A stretch of DNA of 64,000 bases from Deltaproteobacteria bacterium (GCA_022601195.1 JAHZIX010000040.1:124001-188000), one strand, 5' to 3'. Positions 37,727 to 47,376 are shown, counted from the first letter of the stretch. Notes: a model not told the origin generated them from the sequence alone. Numbers and translations are program-made.

Positions 37727-38959
37727 CTACGGCAAAGCCCTAACTTCCTCCTGGCTCTCACGCTGTCGTTTCGCCAACCGCTCTCCCACTAGCCAAAGCA
37801 CCGGCCCGAGCAAGCCCACCAGCAGCCACAGAGTCTGCGGTCCGAACCGGCCGTAGATCCACAAACCCAACGGCGGCCCCAGTAGCAATGCCGAAGAGAA
37901 CGCAGCAGTGTAGACCCCCATGTACTCTCCGCTGCGCCCTTCCCCCGCGCATTCCGCCACCAGAGCGTTGCTAAAGGGCAGGACCAGCATCATGCCGAAA
38001 GACCAAACGGCAACCGTGAAAAGAGCGAACGCCACTGAATCCCCAAGGGGCATCAGGCTGAAACCCAAACAAGTCAGAAAACTGCCCAAGCCGACCAGTC
38101 GGGCATGATTGCGCTTTTCCAGCCAGCGCACCAAGGGCATCTCAAAGATCACCACCAGCAGCGCATTAAAACCGAGAACCAAGCCGATGGTCTCCTCATT
38201 GAGGCCGTATCCTTCGTGAAGGTAGAGGGGAAAGGCACCCGTGAACTGGAAGATGATGCAGGCAAAAAGAAAGATGGAAGCCAAAATCCACAAAAAGAAG
38301 GTGTCGTCCCACACCGAGCCAGGCCGACGGGCAGCAGCTCGAGCTTTCCGATCTTCCGAGCTCTCCCGGTCCGGAAGAAAAACCACCAACAAGACCGCAG
38401 CGAGCCAGCAGGTGGCCGTATCCCCAACGAATATCCAGCGGTAGTCTAGGCTCGCCAACAGGCCCCCTAGCGCCGGTCCAATAGCTTGGCCGGCGCTAGC
38501 AGCCAACCGAACCAGGCCGAGGCTTCGGGTACGAACTTCTTTCGGAGCAGCCTCCGCCACCGCGGCCAAGGCCGCCGGGCGAAACCCCTCTCCCACCAGG
38601 CTGACCACGAAGACACCAACCATGAGAGTGGGGAGGGTCTCTAGTTGAGTCAGGACCAAAAAAGCGGCGCCCACGGAAACGAGAGCTAACTTTTGAACCG
38701 TCACCGCACCGATGCGCTGACTAAGCTGCCCCCCCAGATAGGAGCCGACTACGGAACCCAACCCAAACGCGCCCAAAACCCACCCCGCCTCGCCGATGGT
38801 GAATCCGAGCTGCACCGTCATGTAAAGACTGAGAAAAGGCACCACCATGGTGCCGGCCCGATTGATCAGAAAAACGCCGCACAACAACCACACCCGGGGC
38901 GGCAGGCCCGCCAGGGAGTCCCGGTAAATGCGCAGGATCCAGGGTAAACGTCGATTCAT
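37727..38959 (-). CDS. Major facilitator superfamily transporter
   Basis: A 410-aa inner-membrane protein with about 12 hydrophobic helices, a central charged loop (PDRESSEDRKARAAARRPG) and MFS motif A-like features after helix 2 (GSYLGGQLSQRIGA). It resembles drug:proton antiporters of the DHA1 or MdtH kind. Its substrate is not predictable. No regulator is adjacent. Confidence 0.9.
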   Translation of the reverse strand: MNRRLPWILRIYRDSLAGLPPRVWLLCGVFLINRAGTMVVPFLSLYMTVQLGFTIGEAGWVLGAFGLGSVVGSYLGGQLSQRIGAVTVQKLALVSVGAAFLVLTQLETLPTLMVGVFVVSLVGEGFRPAALAAVAEAAPKEVRTRSLGLVRLAASAGQAIGPALGGLLASLDYRWIFVGDTATCWLAAVLLVVFLPDRESSEDRKARAAARRPGSVWDDTFFLWILASIFLFACIIFQFTGAFPLYLHEGYGLNEETIGLVLGFNALLVVIFEMPLVRWLEKRNHARLVGLGSFLTCLGFSLMPLGDSVAFALFTVAVWSFGMMLVLPFSNALVAECAGEGRSGEYMGVYTAAFSSALLLGPPLGLWIYGRFGPQTLWLLVGLLGPVLWLVGERLAKRQRESQEEVRALP

Positions 38960-39240
38960 GGCTGCGGGAGTGTACCTCCCTAGTGCTCCTGGAAATCAAA
39001 CATCGAAGCATCTCAATAAGCAGTGGATATTTCGACCTTGGACTCGGACGAAAGCAGGGGAAGCGGAGGCATCCGTGAACAGAGTTAGAGCTTCTCCATC
39101 CTGTACCAACGGGAGCAGTTGATCACGATGTTGTGCTGTTGCTATTGAGAAGTTCCGGATCCGTCGCCCGGCAGTTCGCCAGTACCCATCGAATGGATCC
39201 CATTCAAGAATGCCCCGCCCTCACGATCTAGCCTCCCACG

Positions 39241-39717
39241 TCAGTGCCCATAGCTGATGACCCGGGTTATCTCCCAAGTTCCATCCGTATTTCGCCACAG
39301 ATGAACAAATCTCGGCGTCGAACCAAGCTGGTCAGGTTCTCCACTATTCACAACCCAGAACTGGTGCGCACCAAGCTGGACCGCTCCGTATCCTTGTATT
39401 GGATGTACTTCAACTGATTCAAGCACCAATTCGCGTCGCAATTTCACTGCGTTATCCGGACGACACCGATCCTTGAATGAGGGTTCGAGTGCCGCGCGCG
39501 TGACCGTAACATCGTCATTGTCCTGATAGAACTCAACGTCCTCGGCAAGGAATTGCCGAAACGTGTCCAGATCGCAAGCGTTGAAGGCATCGAACAACTG
39601 CTTATCCAGAGCTTGGATCGTATCTCGCAATGAATGAGATTGCTCAGCCTGAGATTGCGCCGAAGCCGCCACTGAAAAAAACGCCAGAAAAAAAATGTGG
39701 AGTAACTTGTCTTTCAA
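39241..39717 (-). CDS. Secreted SnoaL/DUF4440-like protein (NTF2 fold)
   Basis: A 158-aa protein with a signal peptide (LLHIFFLAFFSVAASAQS) and a DUF4440-type domain: IQALDKQLFDAFNACDLDTFRQFLAEDVEFYQDN and the C-terminal FVHLWRNTDGTWEITRVISYGH. The start is TTG; AAGGGA lies about 11 nt upstream. The fold is used for small-ligand binding or catalysis, and no function can be assigned. The flanking gaps (38960-39240 and 39718-40002, each about 280 bp) hold nothing I recognise. Confidence 0.8.
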   Translation of the reverse strand: MKDKLLHIFFLAFFSVAASAQSQAEQSHSLRDTIQALDKQLFDAFNACDLDTFRQFLAEDVEFYQDNDDVTVTRAALEPSFKDRCRPDNAVKLRRELVLESVEVHPIQGYGAVQLGAHQFWVVNSGEPDQLGSTPRFVHLWRNTDGTWEITRVISYGH

Positions 39718-40002
39718 TTCACAATCGTCCCTTGGAAAAAATTGATAGTTATGACTTTCCGCTGGCCAACAAGGCGCCCGAAGCCAATGAAAGGGAATCC
39801 TGCGCCAAGCGTCTGGTTCCCCAGAATCTTGGTGACTCGGTAGACGCTCCGTTCAGAGATCCCGAGCTGTCGATCAGTGTCGACCGCTAGTATTCCCAAC
39901 TCAAGAAGCCCTCGAGGCGACTGGGCACGAGCTGTCGTCAACCTAATCCTGTAGCTCTTCTTATAGCCAGCACCCTGTCAGGACACTACGATCCGCGCTC
40001 TA

Positions 40003-40920
40003 CTAGCTTCCCTTCGCTTCCATCTTGTTCTTGAGCTCGGCCTCCAAGAGCTTCATTTCCGGTAGCTTCTGCCCTTTGATCACCGGCCAGCTGATCTTTC
40101 GTCGACCGAGAGTACGAATCAACAGACGCCAGTCCGCCGCGTTCTTGACCGGATCTCCGGCGCCGGTTTTCCAGCCCCTTCGCTGCCAGCCATGAATCCA
40201 CTGAGTCGCGCCGTTGCGCAAGTAGTCCGAGCCGGTGTGAATCGCCACCGACTGCTGGGTGGGAAGTCCCTCCAGGACGTTCTGAGCGGAGAGAATGTCC
40301 AATCGATTGGCGGTCGCGCCGTCAACTCGCTCCGAGAGAACCTCTTCCTCATCGCCCTGGCGCACGATCGCAGCCCAGGCCCCCCCACTGGGAGAGGCAC
40401 TCACCTTGAGGAAAACCTCGACGTCTGCCGACGGCCCCTCTTGGGTGGAGACTTCCGCAACCGCTGCCGCTTGCCGGCCGCGAATGGCAGCCGTGGCAAG
40501 AGCGTCCGCGCGTTCGTTATAGGTATTCCCGGCGTGTCCCTTGACCCATTCCCAACGGATCTCGTGACGTTGGTTCTGGGCTGAAACCAAGCGCCAGAGG
40601 TCAGCATTGAGCACCTCACCGCCGCCCTTTCTCTTCCATCCCCGCTGAATCCAGCCCGGCAGCCATTCCGTGATGCCCTTGCGCAGATATTGAGAATCCG
40701 TGAACAGTTTGACTCGGCACCCCGTCTCCAAAGTTTCCAGAGCCTTGATCGCTGCCGTCAGCTCCATACGATTGTTGGTCGCCTTCGGTGCGTGGCCCGA
40801 CAACTCCTTCACCTTTCCCGTGGCCGGGTGCAACAACACAGCTCCCCAACCGCCCTTCCCGGGATTTGGGTCCGCACCACCGTCCGTGTAGATATGAATG
40901 ATCGGAGACTCTTCGCTCAT
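40003..40920 (-). CDS. rnhA: Ribonuclease HI with a second, degenerate RNase H domain
   Basis: A 305-aa protein. Residues 1-147 are a complete RNase HI that cuts RNA in RNA-DNA hybrids: IYTDGGADPNPGKGGWG (Asp13), NNRMELTAAIKAL (Glu53), LFTDSQYLRKGITEWLPGW (Asp75), KGHAGNTYNERAD (Asp139). After a linker, residues about 165-300 repeat the fold: ATANRLDILSAQNVLEGL, IHTGSDYLRNGATQWIHGW, RRGWKTGAG and KNAADWRLL. The acidic residues are changed there: the first Asp is absent, Glu becomes Asp208, Asp becomes Gly230, and the last is missing. I chose the ATG at 40920; a TTG three codons earlier has poor spacing. Confidence 0.93.
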   Translation of the reverse strand: MSEESPIIHIYTDGGADPNPGKGGWGAVLLHPATGKVKELSGHAPKATNNRMELTAAIKALETLETGCRVKLFTDSQYLRKGITEWLPGWIQRGWKRKGGGEVLNADLWRLVSAQNQRHEIRWEWVKGHAGNTYNERADALATAAIRGRQAAAVAEVSTQEGPSADVEVFLKVSASPSGGAWAAIVRQGDEEEVLSERVDGATANRLDILSAQNVLEGLPTQQSVAIHTGSDYLRNGATQWIHGWQRRGWKTGAGDPVKNAADWRLLIRTLGRRKISWPVIKGQKLPEMKLLEAELKNKMEAKGS

Positions 40921-40968
40921 AGCTGGCAATACCCTCGGTTCGATCGTCGTTAGGAAGACACTTTAGGA

Positions 40969-41032
40969 CTGGGCTTCAAGGAAACTGGGCTTCAAAGAGG
41001 CTGGGCTTCAAAGAGCCTGGGCTTCAAAGAGA
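40969..41032. repeat. Tandem repeat, four copies of a 16-bp unit
   Basis: CTGGGCTTCAAAGAGN repeated four times head-to-tail (40969, 40985, 41001, 41017), the first with two changes. It lies between the cupin gene and the RNase H gene, in the RNase H leader. The unit is not a multiple of 3 and there are no spacers. Confidence 0.9.
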
Positions 41033-41105
41033 CTGAATCCTAGGGGAACAAGACCTCGGAAAGAAGTCAGAAACAAAACGTAGCAGCCGAATCTCCCGGC
41101 AGAAA

Positions 41106-41471
41106 TCACTCGCCCTGGCGATGAGCCAATTCGGGAGAGAAGGCCGGGATGCAAATGGCATAGTACTCACTCTCCTCTTCGAAGGGGTTCGAGAAGCAGA
41201 CCGTCACCCCTGGCTCCGTCCAAACGGCCTGACCGCCAGCAATGATGACCTTCTCCCCTTCCACCAACAACTCCATACGCCCCCGTAGGACCAGCGTGAG
41301 CTCACCGAATTCCGGCGTCTGGGGCGGCTCCGCCCAGCCCGGAGGAGCCACCATGTGGGCGAGGCTGAACTGATCTGTTCCGGTATTGACCCGGCCGAAG
41401 ATTTCCTCGATCACTTTGCCGCCGGGCACTGGAATCTTCGTGGTTTCAGTCACTAGCCGGTATTTCGCCAT
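41106..41471 (-). CDS. Cupin-domain protein
   Basis: A 121-aa single-cupin protein: MVAPPGWAEPPQTPEFGELTLVLRGRMELLVEG forms the first motif and GGQAVWTEPGVTVCFSNP the second. The usual metal-binding His residues are largely replaced in the first motif (EPPQTPEFGE), so metal binding is uncertain. The start has GGAGG. It lies upstream of the RNase H gene, separated by the 16-bp tandem repeat. Function is unknown. Confidence 0.85.
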   Translation of the reverse strand: MAKYRLVTETTKIPVPGGKVIEEIFGRVNTGTDQFSLAHMVAPPGWAEPPQTPEFGELTLVLRGRMELLVEGEKVIIAGGQAVWTEPGVTVCFSNPFEEESEYYAICIPAFSPELAHRQGE

Positions 41472-41519
41472 CTGAGTCCTCCAAACCTATGAATAGAGCC
41501 ATCCTATCGGCAGCGCATC

Positions 41520-43847
41520 CTATCCTTCGAACCGCAGCACCACCAAAGTCATGTCATCGTGCTGAGGCGCACCACCAATAAAGGTATCCACGTCTGCCAG
41601 CACCTTATCTCGAGCCTCAGAAGCCGAGAGGCCATCAGTGCTAGCCACTATCGCCGTCAAACGATCCTCTCCGTACTCCTGCTGCTGCGAGTTCATCGCC
41701 TCCGTAAGGCCATCACTGTAGACAAAGAGAGCGTCGCCGGGTTCTAAACGTACCGATTCCTGCCCCAAGGAGCTGCCGAACAAACCACTGGCGACGGCCC
41801 CCAAAGGAAGTCCTTTGGGCCGTAGGGAAACCGTCGATTGACTCTCAAACCGACGCCACAAAGGAGGATTGTGCCCCGCTCTCACGCAATCGAGCTGCCC
41901 CGTCTCGGGATCCAGCAGGCCGTACCAGAGGGTCACGAAGGTACTCCGTTCAGTGATCTGATGAAGATCACCGTTGACCTCTCTCAAGACAGCGCCCGGA
42001 TCGGTGAGACACTCTCCGGCGGCGAGCAGGGATCCTTTGGTCAGAGTCATGTACAGGGAAGCCACCATTCCTTTCCCAGACACATCCCCTACCAAGACCG
42101 CCCATTTCCCGTCTTCCGCAGGAACGAAATCATAGAGATCCCCCCCCACCTCCTGAGCGGGCCTACAGATCGCCGCCAGGCTCCAACCGGGGATCTCCGG
42201 CGGTGTCTCCGGCAGCATGCGCCGTTGGGCCTCCTGGGCCACAGTGAGTTGTGCTTTGATCCTCTCTCGCTCGGCCCTGACTCGTCTCAAGGGTCGCAAC
42301 TTCTCCGCGGGAATCAGATCCTCTGTGGCGCCGAAGGCACCAACGAGGACCCAGCGTGCGAGCCAGGGAGTTGCCAGCAGCACCGCGAAAGCAAACAGAC
42401 CGGACAGGCGCAAAGGACCGGGCTGGATGATCAATGCAGCCGCTTCGGAAGCGACCCCGGAAGCCCAAACCGCTACCAGTACCGCAATCAGGTCCTGGCG
42501 GTGAAAGAGGCGATCCAGGATCACCATCAGTAGGAGGCCGGTGAATACCAATGTAGAGGGAGGTCCCATCGCCGGCACCGTAGGGGCCATCAGTACGGCC
42601 CCCACTAGGACCCCCACGGTGCGAGCCAAGCCGGGGCGCCGGAGGACTCCATAGAGCCATGGAACTAGAAAGCCGAAAAGAGCCAAGGGGGCCAGGGACA
42701 GGCGAGGCAACAAGCAAACCACCCCTGGAAAAGGTGCTGCCAAGGTAGATATCTCTGCACCTCGGAGCTGAAAGCTATCAAAAATCCCCAAGGCGGCGAG
42801 GACCACCGGAACGAGGGCCAGACAGAAGCCCGTGGCCACCCCTCGCCGCACCGAGTCAGTCACCACCGACCCGCCGGACTGGCCCGCCAGCAGGGATTCC
42901 AGAGGCTGCACCGTCGCCGGCAGGGCCCTTCCCACCGATGCCATTCCTGCACCGTAGAACACAGCGGCGGCGACCGCAGAAAATAACATTGGATCGAACA
43001 GCGAACCGAACACCGTTCCCACCCACCCCCCCTGCTCATGGAGCCGTTCCGGAAAGGTGAAGAAGACTCGCAGGAAAGCGAGTCCAAAAACCACCATGCC
43101 GACCCTCATGGCGCTGCCGTAGGTCAAGAAATAACGCAGGCTCTGGCCCACCAGGATCAGCACGGCACCCAGAAAGCAAAGGGTCAAAAGGTTGCCAAGG
43201 CCACTCTTGGACTGGGACCAATCGGCGGGCCGCTCCTGGACAACCGTTTCGAGCTCGAGATCCTGGACTCGCCCTTCGGAAACCGTGACGTCTACCGCCC
43301 GATCCAAGCCATCCCAAGGAGGCGAAGTATCCTGCCAGCGATATTTCCAGACTTCCTCGGCGAGCTCCTCTCGATAGGTTTCTTCGTAGAGCTCGAGTCG
43401 ATCTCCCACGACAGAAGCCAGAGCTTCCCGGGCTAGCTGATCGGCGGCGGCGGCCTGGAGAGGCTGCTGAGAGCCTTCTCCGCCTCGGTGGCGAACCACC
43501 AGTAGATCACCATCCCCACTGAGCTCGACCTCGGTCCTCCCCTCATCTTCATCTCCACGAAAGGACACCACATAGATCACCGGCGACAAACGGGTCTCCG
43601 GCTGAGAAGAATTCATCAAGAGCCGTGTCAGGTCTTGGTTTTCTCGCACCCCGATCCGAGTCGAAGCCGTCATCCCAGGCTTCCAGCCGACCCGTGAACG
43701 GGCCTCTTCGATCGCTTCACCTCGGTCGATCTCTACCGACCAACGGGAAGCCTCGTCCCAAAACCGGGCGCCGAGAATCAATGCCAGGCAACCGGCCACT
43801 AGCAGCAAGCCACGAACCCCAGGAGAGCGCAGATCGATTCTTCTCAT
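41520..43847 (-). CDS. Membrane SpoIIE/PP2C-family phosphatase (active motifs)
   Basis: A 775-aa protein. An N-terminal helix anchors an extracytoplasmic domain of about 190 residues, then about eight membrane helices, then a cytoplasmic SpoIIE (PPM) phosphatase from about residue 530. Metal and catalytic motifs are intact: EVGGDLYDF (about 565), LVGDVSGKGMVASL, RAGHNPP, VYSDGLTEA and HDDMTLVVLRF. It probably dephosphorylates a STAS anti-sigma antagonist, as RsbU does. A GTG at 43856 is an alternative start; ATG 43847 has GAGGTGGGG upstream. It starts just after its degenerate paralogue in the same operon. Confidence 0.92.
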   Translation of the reverse strand: MRRIDLRSPGVRGLLLVAGCLALILGARFWDEASRWSVEIDRGEAIEEARSRVGWKPGMTASTRIGVRENQDLTRLLMNSSQPETRLSPVIYVVSFRGDEDEGRTEVELSGDGDLLVVRHRGGEGSQQPLQAAAADQLAREALASVVGDRLELYEETYREELAEEVWKYRWQDTSPPWDGLDRAVDVTVSEGRVQDLELETVVQERPADWSQSKSGLGNLLTLCFLGAVLILVGQSLRYFLTYGSAMRVGMVVFGLAFLRVFFTFPERLHEQGGWVGTVFGSLFDPMLFSAVAAAVFYGAGMASVGRALPATVQPLESLLAGQSGGSVVTDSVRRGVATGFCLALVPVVLAALGIFDSFQLRGAEISTLAAPFPGVVCLLPRLSLAPLALFGFLVPWLYGVLRRPGLARTVGVLVGAVLMAPTVPAMGPPSTLVFTGLLLMVILDRLFHRQDLIAVLVAVWASGVASEAAALIIQPGPLRLSGLFAFAVLLATPWLARWVLVGAFGATEDLIPAEKLRPLRRVRAERERIKAQLTVAQEAQRRMLPETPPEIPGWSLAAICRPAQEVGGDLYDFVPAEDGKWAVLVGDVSGKGMVASLYMTLTKGSLLAAGECLTDPGAVLREVNGDLHQITERSTFVTLWYGLLDPETGQLDCVRAGHNPPLWRRFESQSTVSLRPKGLPLGAVASGLFGSSLGQESVRLEPGDALFVYSDGLTEAMNSQQQEYGEDRLTAIVASTDGLSASEARDKVLADVDTFIGGAPQHDDMTLVVLRFEG

Positions 43848-43857
43848 GACCCCCACC

Positions 43858-46437
43858 TCACGCTTCCACTCCTCGCTGGAGCCAGATCACCGTTCCAGAA
43901 GGTAGGCCCCGCTTACGAAGAATTGCCGAGAAGGAGGCCGCACTCGTCGGCGCTCCCTTTTCCACCGCCACGATCAAACGAGACTGTTCTCGAGGGGTCA
44001 GCGGCTGGCCGGGGAGGAATAGAGCCAGAGCATCCCCGGCCTCTAGATCGACTTCACAGGGTTCAAAATCACTGGCAGGGATATCGCAGGTCGTGGCATC
44101 ACCGCCAGTGCCCTCAGCAGCGCTGCCGTCAGCAGCGGTGCCAACATTGGCAGGGCCTTGGCCTCCGGCCGGTACCTCTGCTTTGGAAGGGGAGCTTCGA
44201 TAGACGAGCACGACCGGCGCCTTGCGATCCACCGCCAAGACGACCTTGCTCCGAGCCGGGTCATAGACGCCATAAGCCAGACGAATCTCGTCCGGGTCGA
44301 GCACCAACTCCTGGAGTCGCTGGCTCAACCGCAGAGTGACTTCCTGGGGAGTCAATCCCCGCCGGCTATAGGAGGTCAGGAAGCCCTTGGCGAGGGTCAA
44401 ACGTTGGGCAGCGGCCAGGCCATGGTGGCCAAAATCTGCCACGACAAAAGCGGTATCCCCCCGTTCCAAGGGAAAGAAATCGAAATAGTCTCCTTCCGAA
44501 TCCGCTCCGGGAGCACTGGCGACGGTCCATAGCGCTCCCTCCACTTGCGGAGGATTCTGCGGCAGCATGCGTGCTCTGGCCTGCTGGGCAGCGGTCATCT
44601 CCGCACTCAAAGCCATCCGCTCCAGAATGTTGCGAGCGTAGCCGGGGCGCACTTCCTCCACGGATATCTCTCGCCCGAAAGCCCACAACAGACCTGCCGC
44701 CACCAACACCAAGGCCAAACCGGATCCCGCCACCATGGCGGACTCTCGCAGACCCTCGGCGGGTTGGTGGAGAAAGTAGAGTGCATTGAGAGAAAAGTAC
44801 GACAGCATGAAACTCACCGCAGCGGTGAGAAAATCAAACACGAAAAAGGGCACCAGAAAGGCCGCGGTCCAGACTCCTGCCGCCACCAAACTGGAGCTCA
44901 TGGGCCAATGGCCCGAGGCAGCCGGAGTCAAAATGCAAGTCATCCACAAGATGGCTACGAGAACGGGAAGGGTGCGCGCTCGGGAACGGGTCCAACGCCG
45001 CAACAGGGACAGGGGAGCCAGGAGGCCAAGAGTAGAATATGGGATCAATAGAGCAGCCGCCTGGGCGAGAGAGAACTGCCATGGGTGATTTCGCAAGAAA
45101 AGCCCCACCATCATGTCCGGTCCAGCTTCCGGCCGACCCGACCAGGGAGCTAGCGAGACGACCCAGAGCAGCATCACCCAGGCGGCGCAAGCCGCTCCCG
45201 TCAGCACCGCCCGCCCTAGGTTCCGGCTCCACCAGCGACCGGCCAGCAAGGCATCCAAAGAAACCAGTTTGACGGCGAAAATCTGCCGCACATCCCCTTC
45301 GCAGCCAGACCACACCGCTCCCAACACCAATCCCAAGGGCATGAGGAACAAACCGACCCCAACGGCCGCCAAGGCACTAGCTCCTGCACCTTCCACGGGA
45401 CCTTCTCCCAGATTCATGACCCCTTCACCAGCTAGCAAATAGAAAAGCGTCAGGCCTGCTAGGACCGACACCAACAGACCGATGGAGAGGGTGCGCCAAT
45501 GAGAGACTTCGCTTTCTTGAAGGCGACTCCAATAACGCCAAAGCCCCCAAAACAGGGAAATGAGGCTCACCCCGAGCAGTAGGAAGACGGCGACGATCTG
45601 AATCGCTATGCTGGCGTCACTTCGCCCCAACGAAGGGACATCCGGTCCCTCTTTGAGGGAAGCGTCCACGGAGAAGGCAACCACTCTGCCCCCCTCCACG
45701 GTCAGTTTGGGCTCCAGGTCGACCTCCGGCAGGAGAGGAGCGAGATCTCGGTAACGCCAATCGGAAGCAGCCGGCTTGGCGGCTTCCAAAGGGATCTCGA
45801 CAGCAGCCTCTGGAGAGACTTCCGAGGTATCAGCTTCGGCATCCCCGGACTCCGGCGGGTTCTCCGGCAAGGATTCCGATGAAGCTACGGAGGAGTCTGA
45901 AGAAGCTTCTCCGGTCTCTGCCTCTCGGCCGTCGGCAAGCTGCCAACGCTCGTCGCTCTCCCCTCCCAAGCGATCTCGCAGGGTCCGGCGGGCAACCGCC
46001 TCCGGAGAGGACTCCGTGGGCTCCGCTCCTCGATCGATCAGGCCCCGGAAGTCCCAGGCCACCGGCGAGCCGTCCGGAGCCAGCTGAACTTCGAGGTTAG
46101 AACCGCCCTTTATCGCATCCAGCAAAACTCGAAACGAAACAGGAGGTGCCCAACGGCGAATCTCTTCGACCGCATTCCGATGGCTCTGCTGGCGCAGCCG
46201 CAGGAAACGCTCGATGCCTTCCTGGCGCTCTACCTCGACCCGGCTATTCCAGCCCTCCGTGGCAATTCCCTGGTCGGCAGCAAAGTCACGGGCCAAAGAG
46301 ACTGCCAAGTCGCTGTCCATGGCCAGCCCGAAGCGCGCCCGGGAATCCACCGCCGGTAATAACCACGCGGCCAGGCCCAGAGCGACGGGGGCCAGACATA
46401 AAAAGGCCTTGCGGATCTGTTGCGGCTCGAATCTCAA
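43858..46437 (-). CDS. Membrane SpoIIE-like protein with degenerate phosphatase domain
   Basis: An 859-aa protein with the architecture of its downstream neighbour: an N-terminal helix, an extracytoplasmic domain (here with an acidic Ser/Glu/Ala linker about residues 165-230), eight or so membrane helices, and a SpoIIE-like domain from about residue 605. Catalysis looks lost: EGDYFDF (about 650) remains, but VGDVSGKG is VADFGHHG, AGHNPP is VDRKAP, YSDGLTE is FLPGQPLT, and the final Asp pair of DDMTL is gone (GTVIWLQRG). The start is TTG with AGGA upstream. A role as a regulatory pseudophosphatase partner is inferred. Confidence 0.85.
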   Translation of the reverse strand: MRFEPQQIRKAFLCLAPVALGLAAWLLPAVDSRARFGLAMDSDLAVSLARDFAADQGIATEGWNSRVEVERQEGIERFLRLRQQSHRNAVEEIRRWAPPVSFRVLLDAIKGGSNLEVQLAPDGSPVAWDFRGLIDRGAEPTESSPEAVARRTLRDRLGGESDERWQLADGREAETGEASSDSSVASSESLPENPPESGDAEADTSEVSPEAAVEIPLEAAKPAASDWRYRDLAPLLPEVDLEPKLTVEGGRVVAFSVDASLKEGPDVPSLGRSDASIAIQIVAVFLLLGVSLISLFWGLWRYWSRLQESEVSHWRTLSIGLLVSVLAGLTLFYLLAGEGVMNLGEGPVEGAGASALAAVGVGLFLMPLGLVLGAVWSGCEGDVRQIFAVKLVSLDALLAGRWWSRNLGRAVLTGAACAAWVMLLWVVSLAPWSGRPEAGPDMMVGLFLRNHPWQFSLAQAAALLIPYSTLGLLAPLSLLRRWTRSRARTLPVLVAILWMTCILTPAASGHWPMSSSLVAAGVWTAAFLVPFFVFDFLTAAVSFMLSYFSLNALYFLHQPAEGLRESAMVAGSGLALVLVAAGLLWAFGREISVEEVRPGYARNILERMALSAEMTAAQQARARMLPQNPPQVEGALWTVASAPGADSEGDYFDFFPLERGDTAFVVADFGHHGLAAAQRLTLAKGFLTSYSRRGLTPQEVTLRLSQRLQELVLDPDEIRLAYGVYDPARSKVVLAVDRKAPVVLVYRSSPSKAEVPAGGQGPANVGTAADGSAAEGTGGDATTCDIPASDFEPCEVDLEAGDALALFLPGQPLTPREQSRLIVAVEKGAPTSAASFSAILRKRGLPSGTVIWLQRGVEA

Positions 46438-46564
46438 TATTTCGTTTCCTAAGAAGTGGTGCCTTCATTCTATGGGACGAGACAACTCTACCCTTTGTTT
46501 CACAATTGGTCGCCGACGCGATACCCTCGAAGGGTTACTAGAAAATCGACCCCGGAGGCCCTTG

Positions 46565-46936
46565 ATGGCGAATGAATTTTCCGTTACCCGCTCCACAGAA
46601 GGAGAGATCACTCTCCTGGCTCTGGAAGGATTCCTGGACGCCCACACCGCCCCGGACTTCGAGGCGGCGGTGCAACAGGAAATCGATGCCGGCCATACTC
46701 ACCTAATCGTCGATGCCCAGGAATTGACCTACATCTCGTCCGCGGGGTTGGGGGTTTTCATGGGGTTCATCGAGGAGGTGCGAGAAGCAGGGGGGGATCT
46801 CAAGATCTGCGGTCTCCAGCCCTCGGTGCGCGAGGTCTTCGATCTCCTCGGCTTCGACGCCCTCTTCGATATCGAAGCGGATAGAGCGTCGGCCACCGCC
46901 CGATTCTCAGAGACGCCCTCTGGAGGAACGAGCTGA
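46565..46936 (+). CDS. STAS-domain anti-sigma factor antagonist (RsbV-like)
   Basis: A 123-aa STAS protein: ITLLALEGFLDAHTAPDFEAAV, HLIVDAQELTYISSAGLGVFMG, LKICGLQPSVREVFDLLGFDALFDI. The Ser pair in YISSAGLG contains the residue normally phosphorylated by an RsbW-type kinase. The start is ATG with GGAGG 8 nt upstream. It is first in a three-gene operon with the kinase and a phosphatase, divergent from the two membrane SpoIIE genes across a 127-bp gap. Confidence 0.94.
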   Translation: MANEFSVTRSTEGEITLLALEGFLDAHTAPDFEAAVQQEIDAGHTHLIVDAQELTYISSAGLGVFMGFIEEVREAGGDLKICGLQPSVREVFDLLGFDALFDIEADRASATARFSETPSGGTS

Positions 46937-46938
46937 TC

Positions 46939-47376
46939 ATGAAGACCTTGGAACAGAGTTTCAGCCTCCATGTACCCTCCTCCACCCAGAATCTGGTCAT
47001 GATCCGGGAGTTCATCGGTCGGGTCGGCGAACAGGCCGGCCTCGCCGATGGGGACCGCAACAAATTGGAATTGGCAGTGGACGAGGCCTGCTGCAACGTT
47101 ATCGAGCACGCCTACGGCAATGATGCCCGCAAAGAGGTCACCGTGAGGGCCCATTTCGATGCCGATCTTCTACGCATCTCCGTGATCGATACGGGGGTTG
47201 GTTTCGAGCCCTCTGCCGTCGAGCAGCCGGAATTGGGCGAGTTGATTCGCCAACGACGCCACGGCGGCCTGGGAATGCGACTGATCCAGAAGTTGATGGA
47301 CGAAGTGCGCTACGAGATCGAGCCCGGCAAGAAGAACGAGCTCACCATGGTCAAGCGAGTCCGCCCTAGCGAATGA
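46939..47376 (+). CDS. RsbW-like anti-sigma regulatory factor (HATPase serine kinase)
   Basis: A 145-aa GHKL ATPase. The N box is ELAVDEACCNVIEHAYG, the G1 box VIDTGVGFEP, and the G2 region HGGLGMRLIQKLMDEV. In partner switching such a protein binds a sigma factor or other target and phosphorylates the STAS antagonist. It begins 2 nt after that antagonist's stop codon and overlaps the phosphatase gene by ATGA. No sigma factor is next to it, so the client is unknown. Confidence 0.94.
   Translation: MKTLEQSFSLHVPSSTQNLVMIREFIGRVGEQAGLADGDRNKLELAVDEACCNVIEHAYGNDARKEVTVRAHFDADLLRISVIDTGVGFEPSAVEQPELGELIRQRRHGGLGMRLIQKLMDEVRYEIEPGKKNELTMVKRVRPSE

Noticed and set aside
39714..39941. 75-codon minus frame whose stop overlaps the DUF4440 start
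   Set aside because: The overlap looks like coupling, but the sequence is not protein-like, lacks a ribosome site and matches nothing.
40969..41032. 16-bp tandem repeats as a CRISPR array
   Set aside because: Units are directly adjacent with no spacers, are too short, and no cas genes are nearby.
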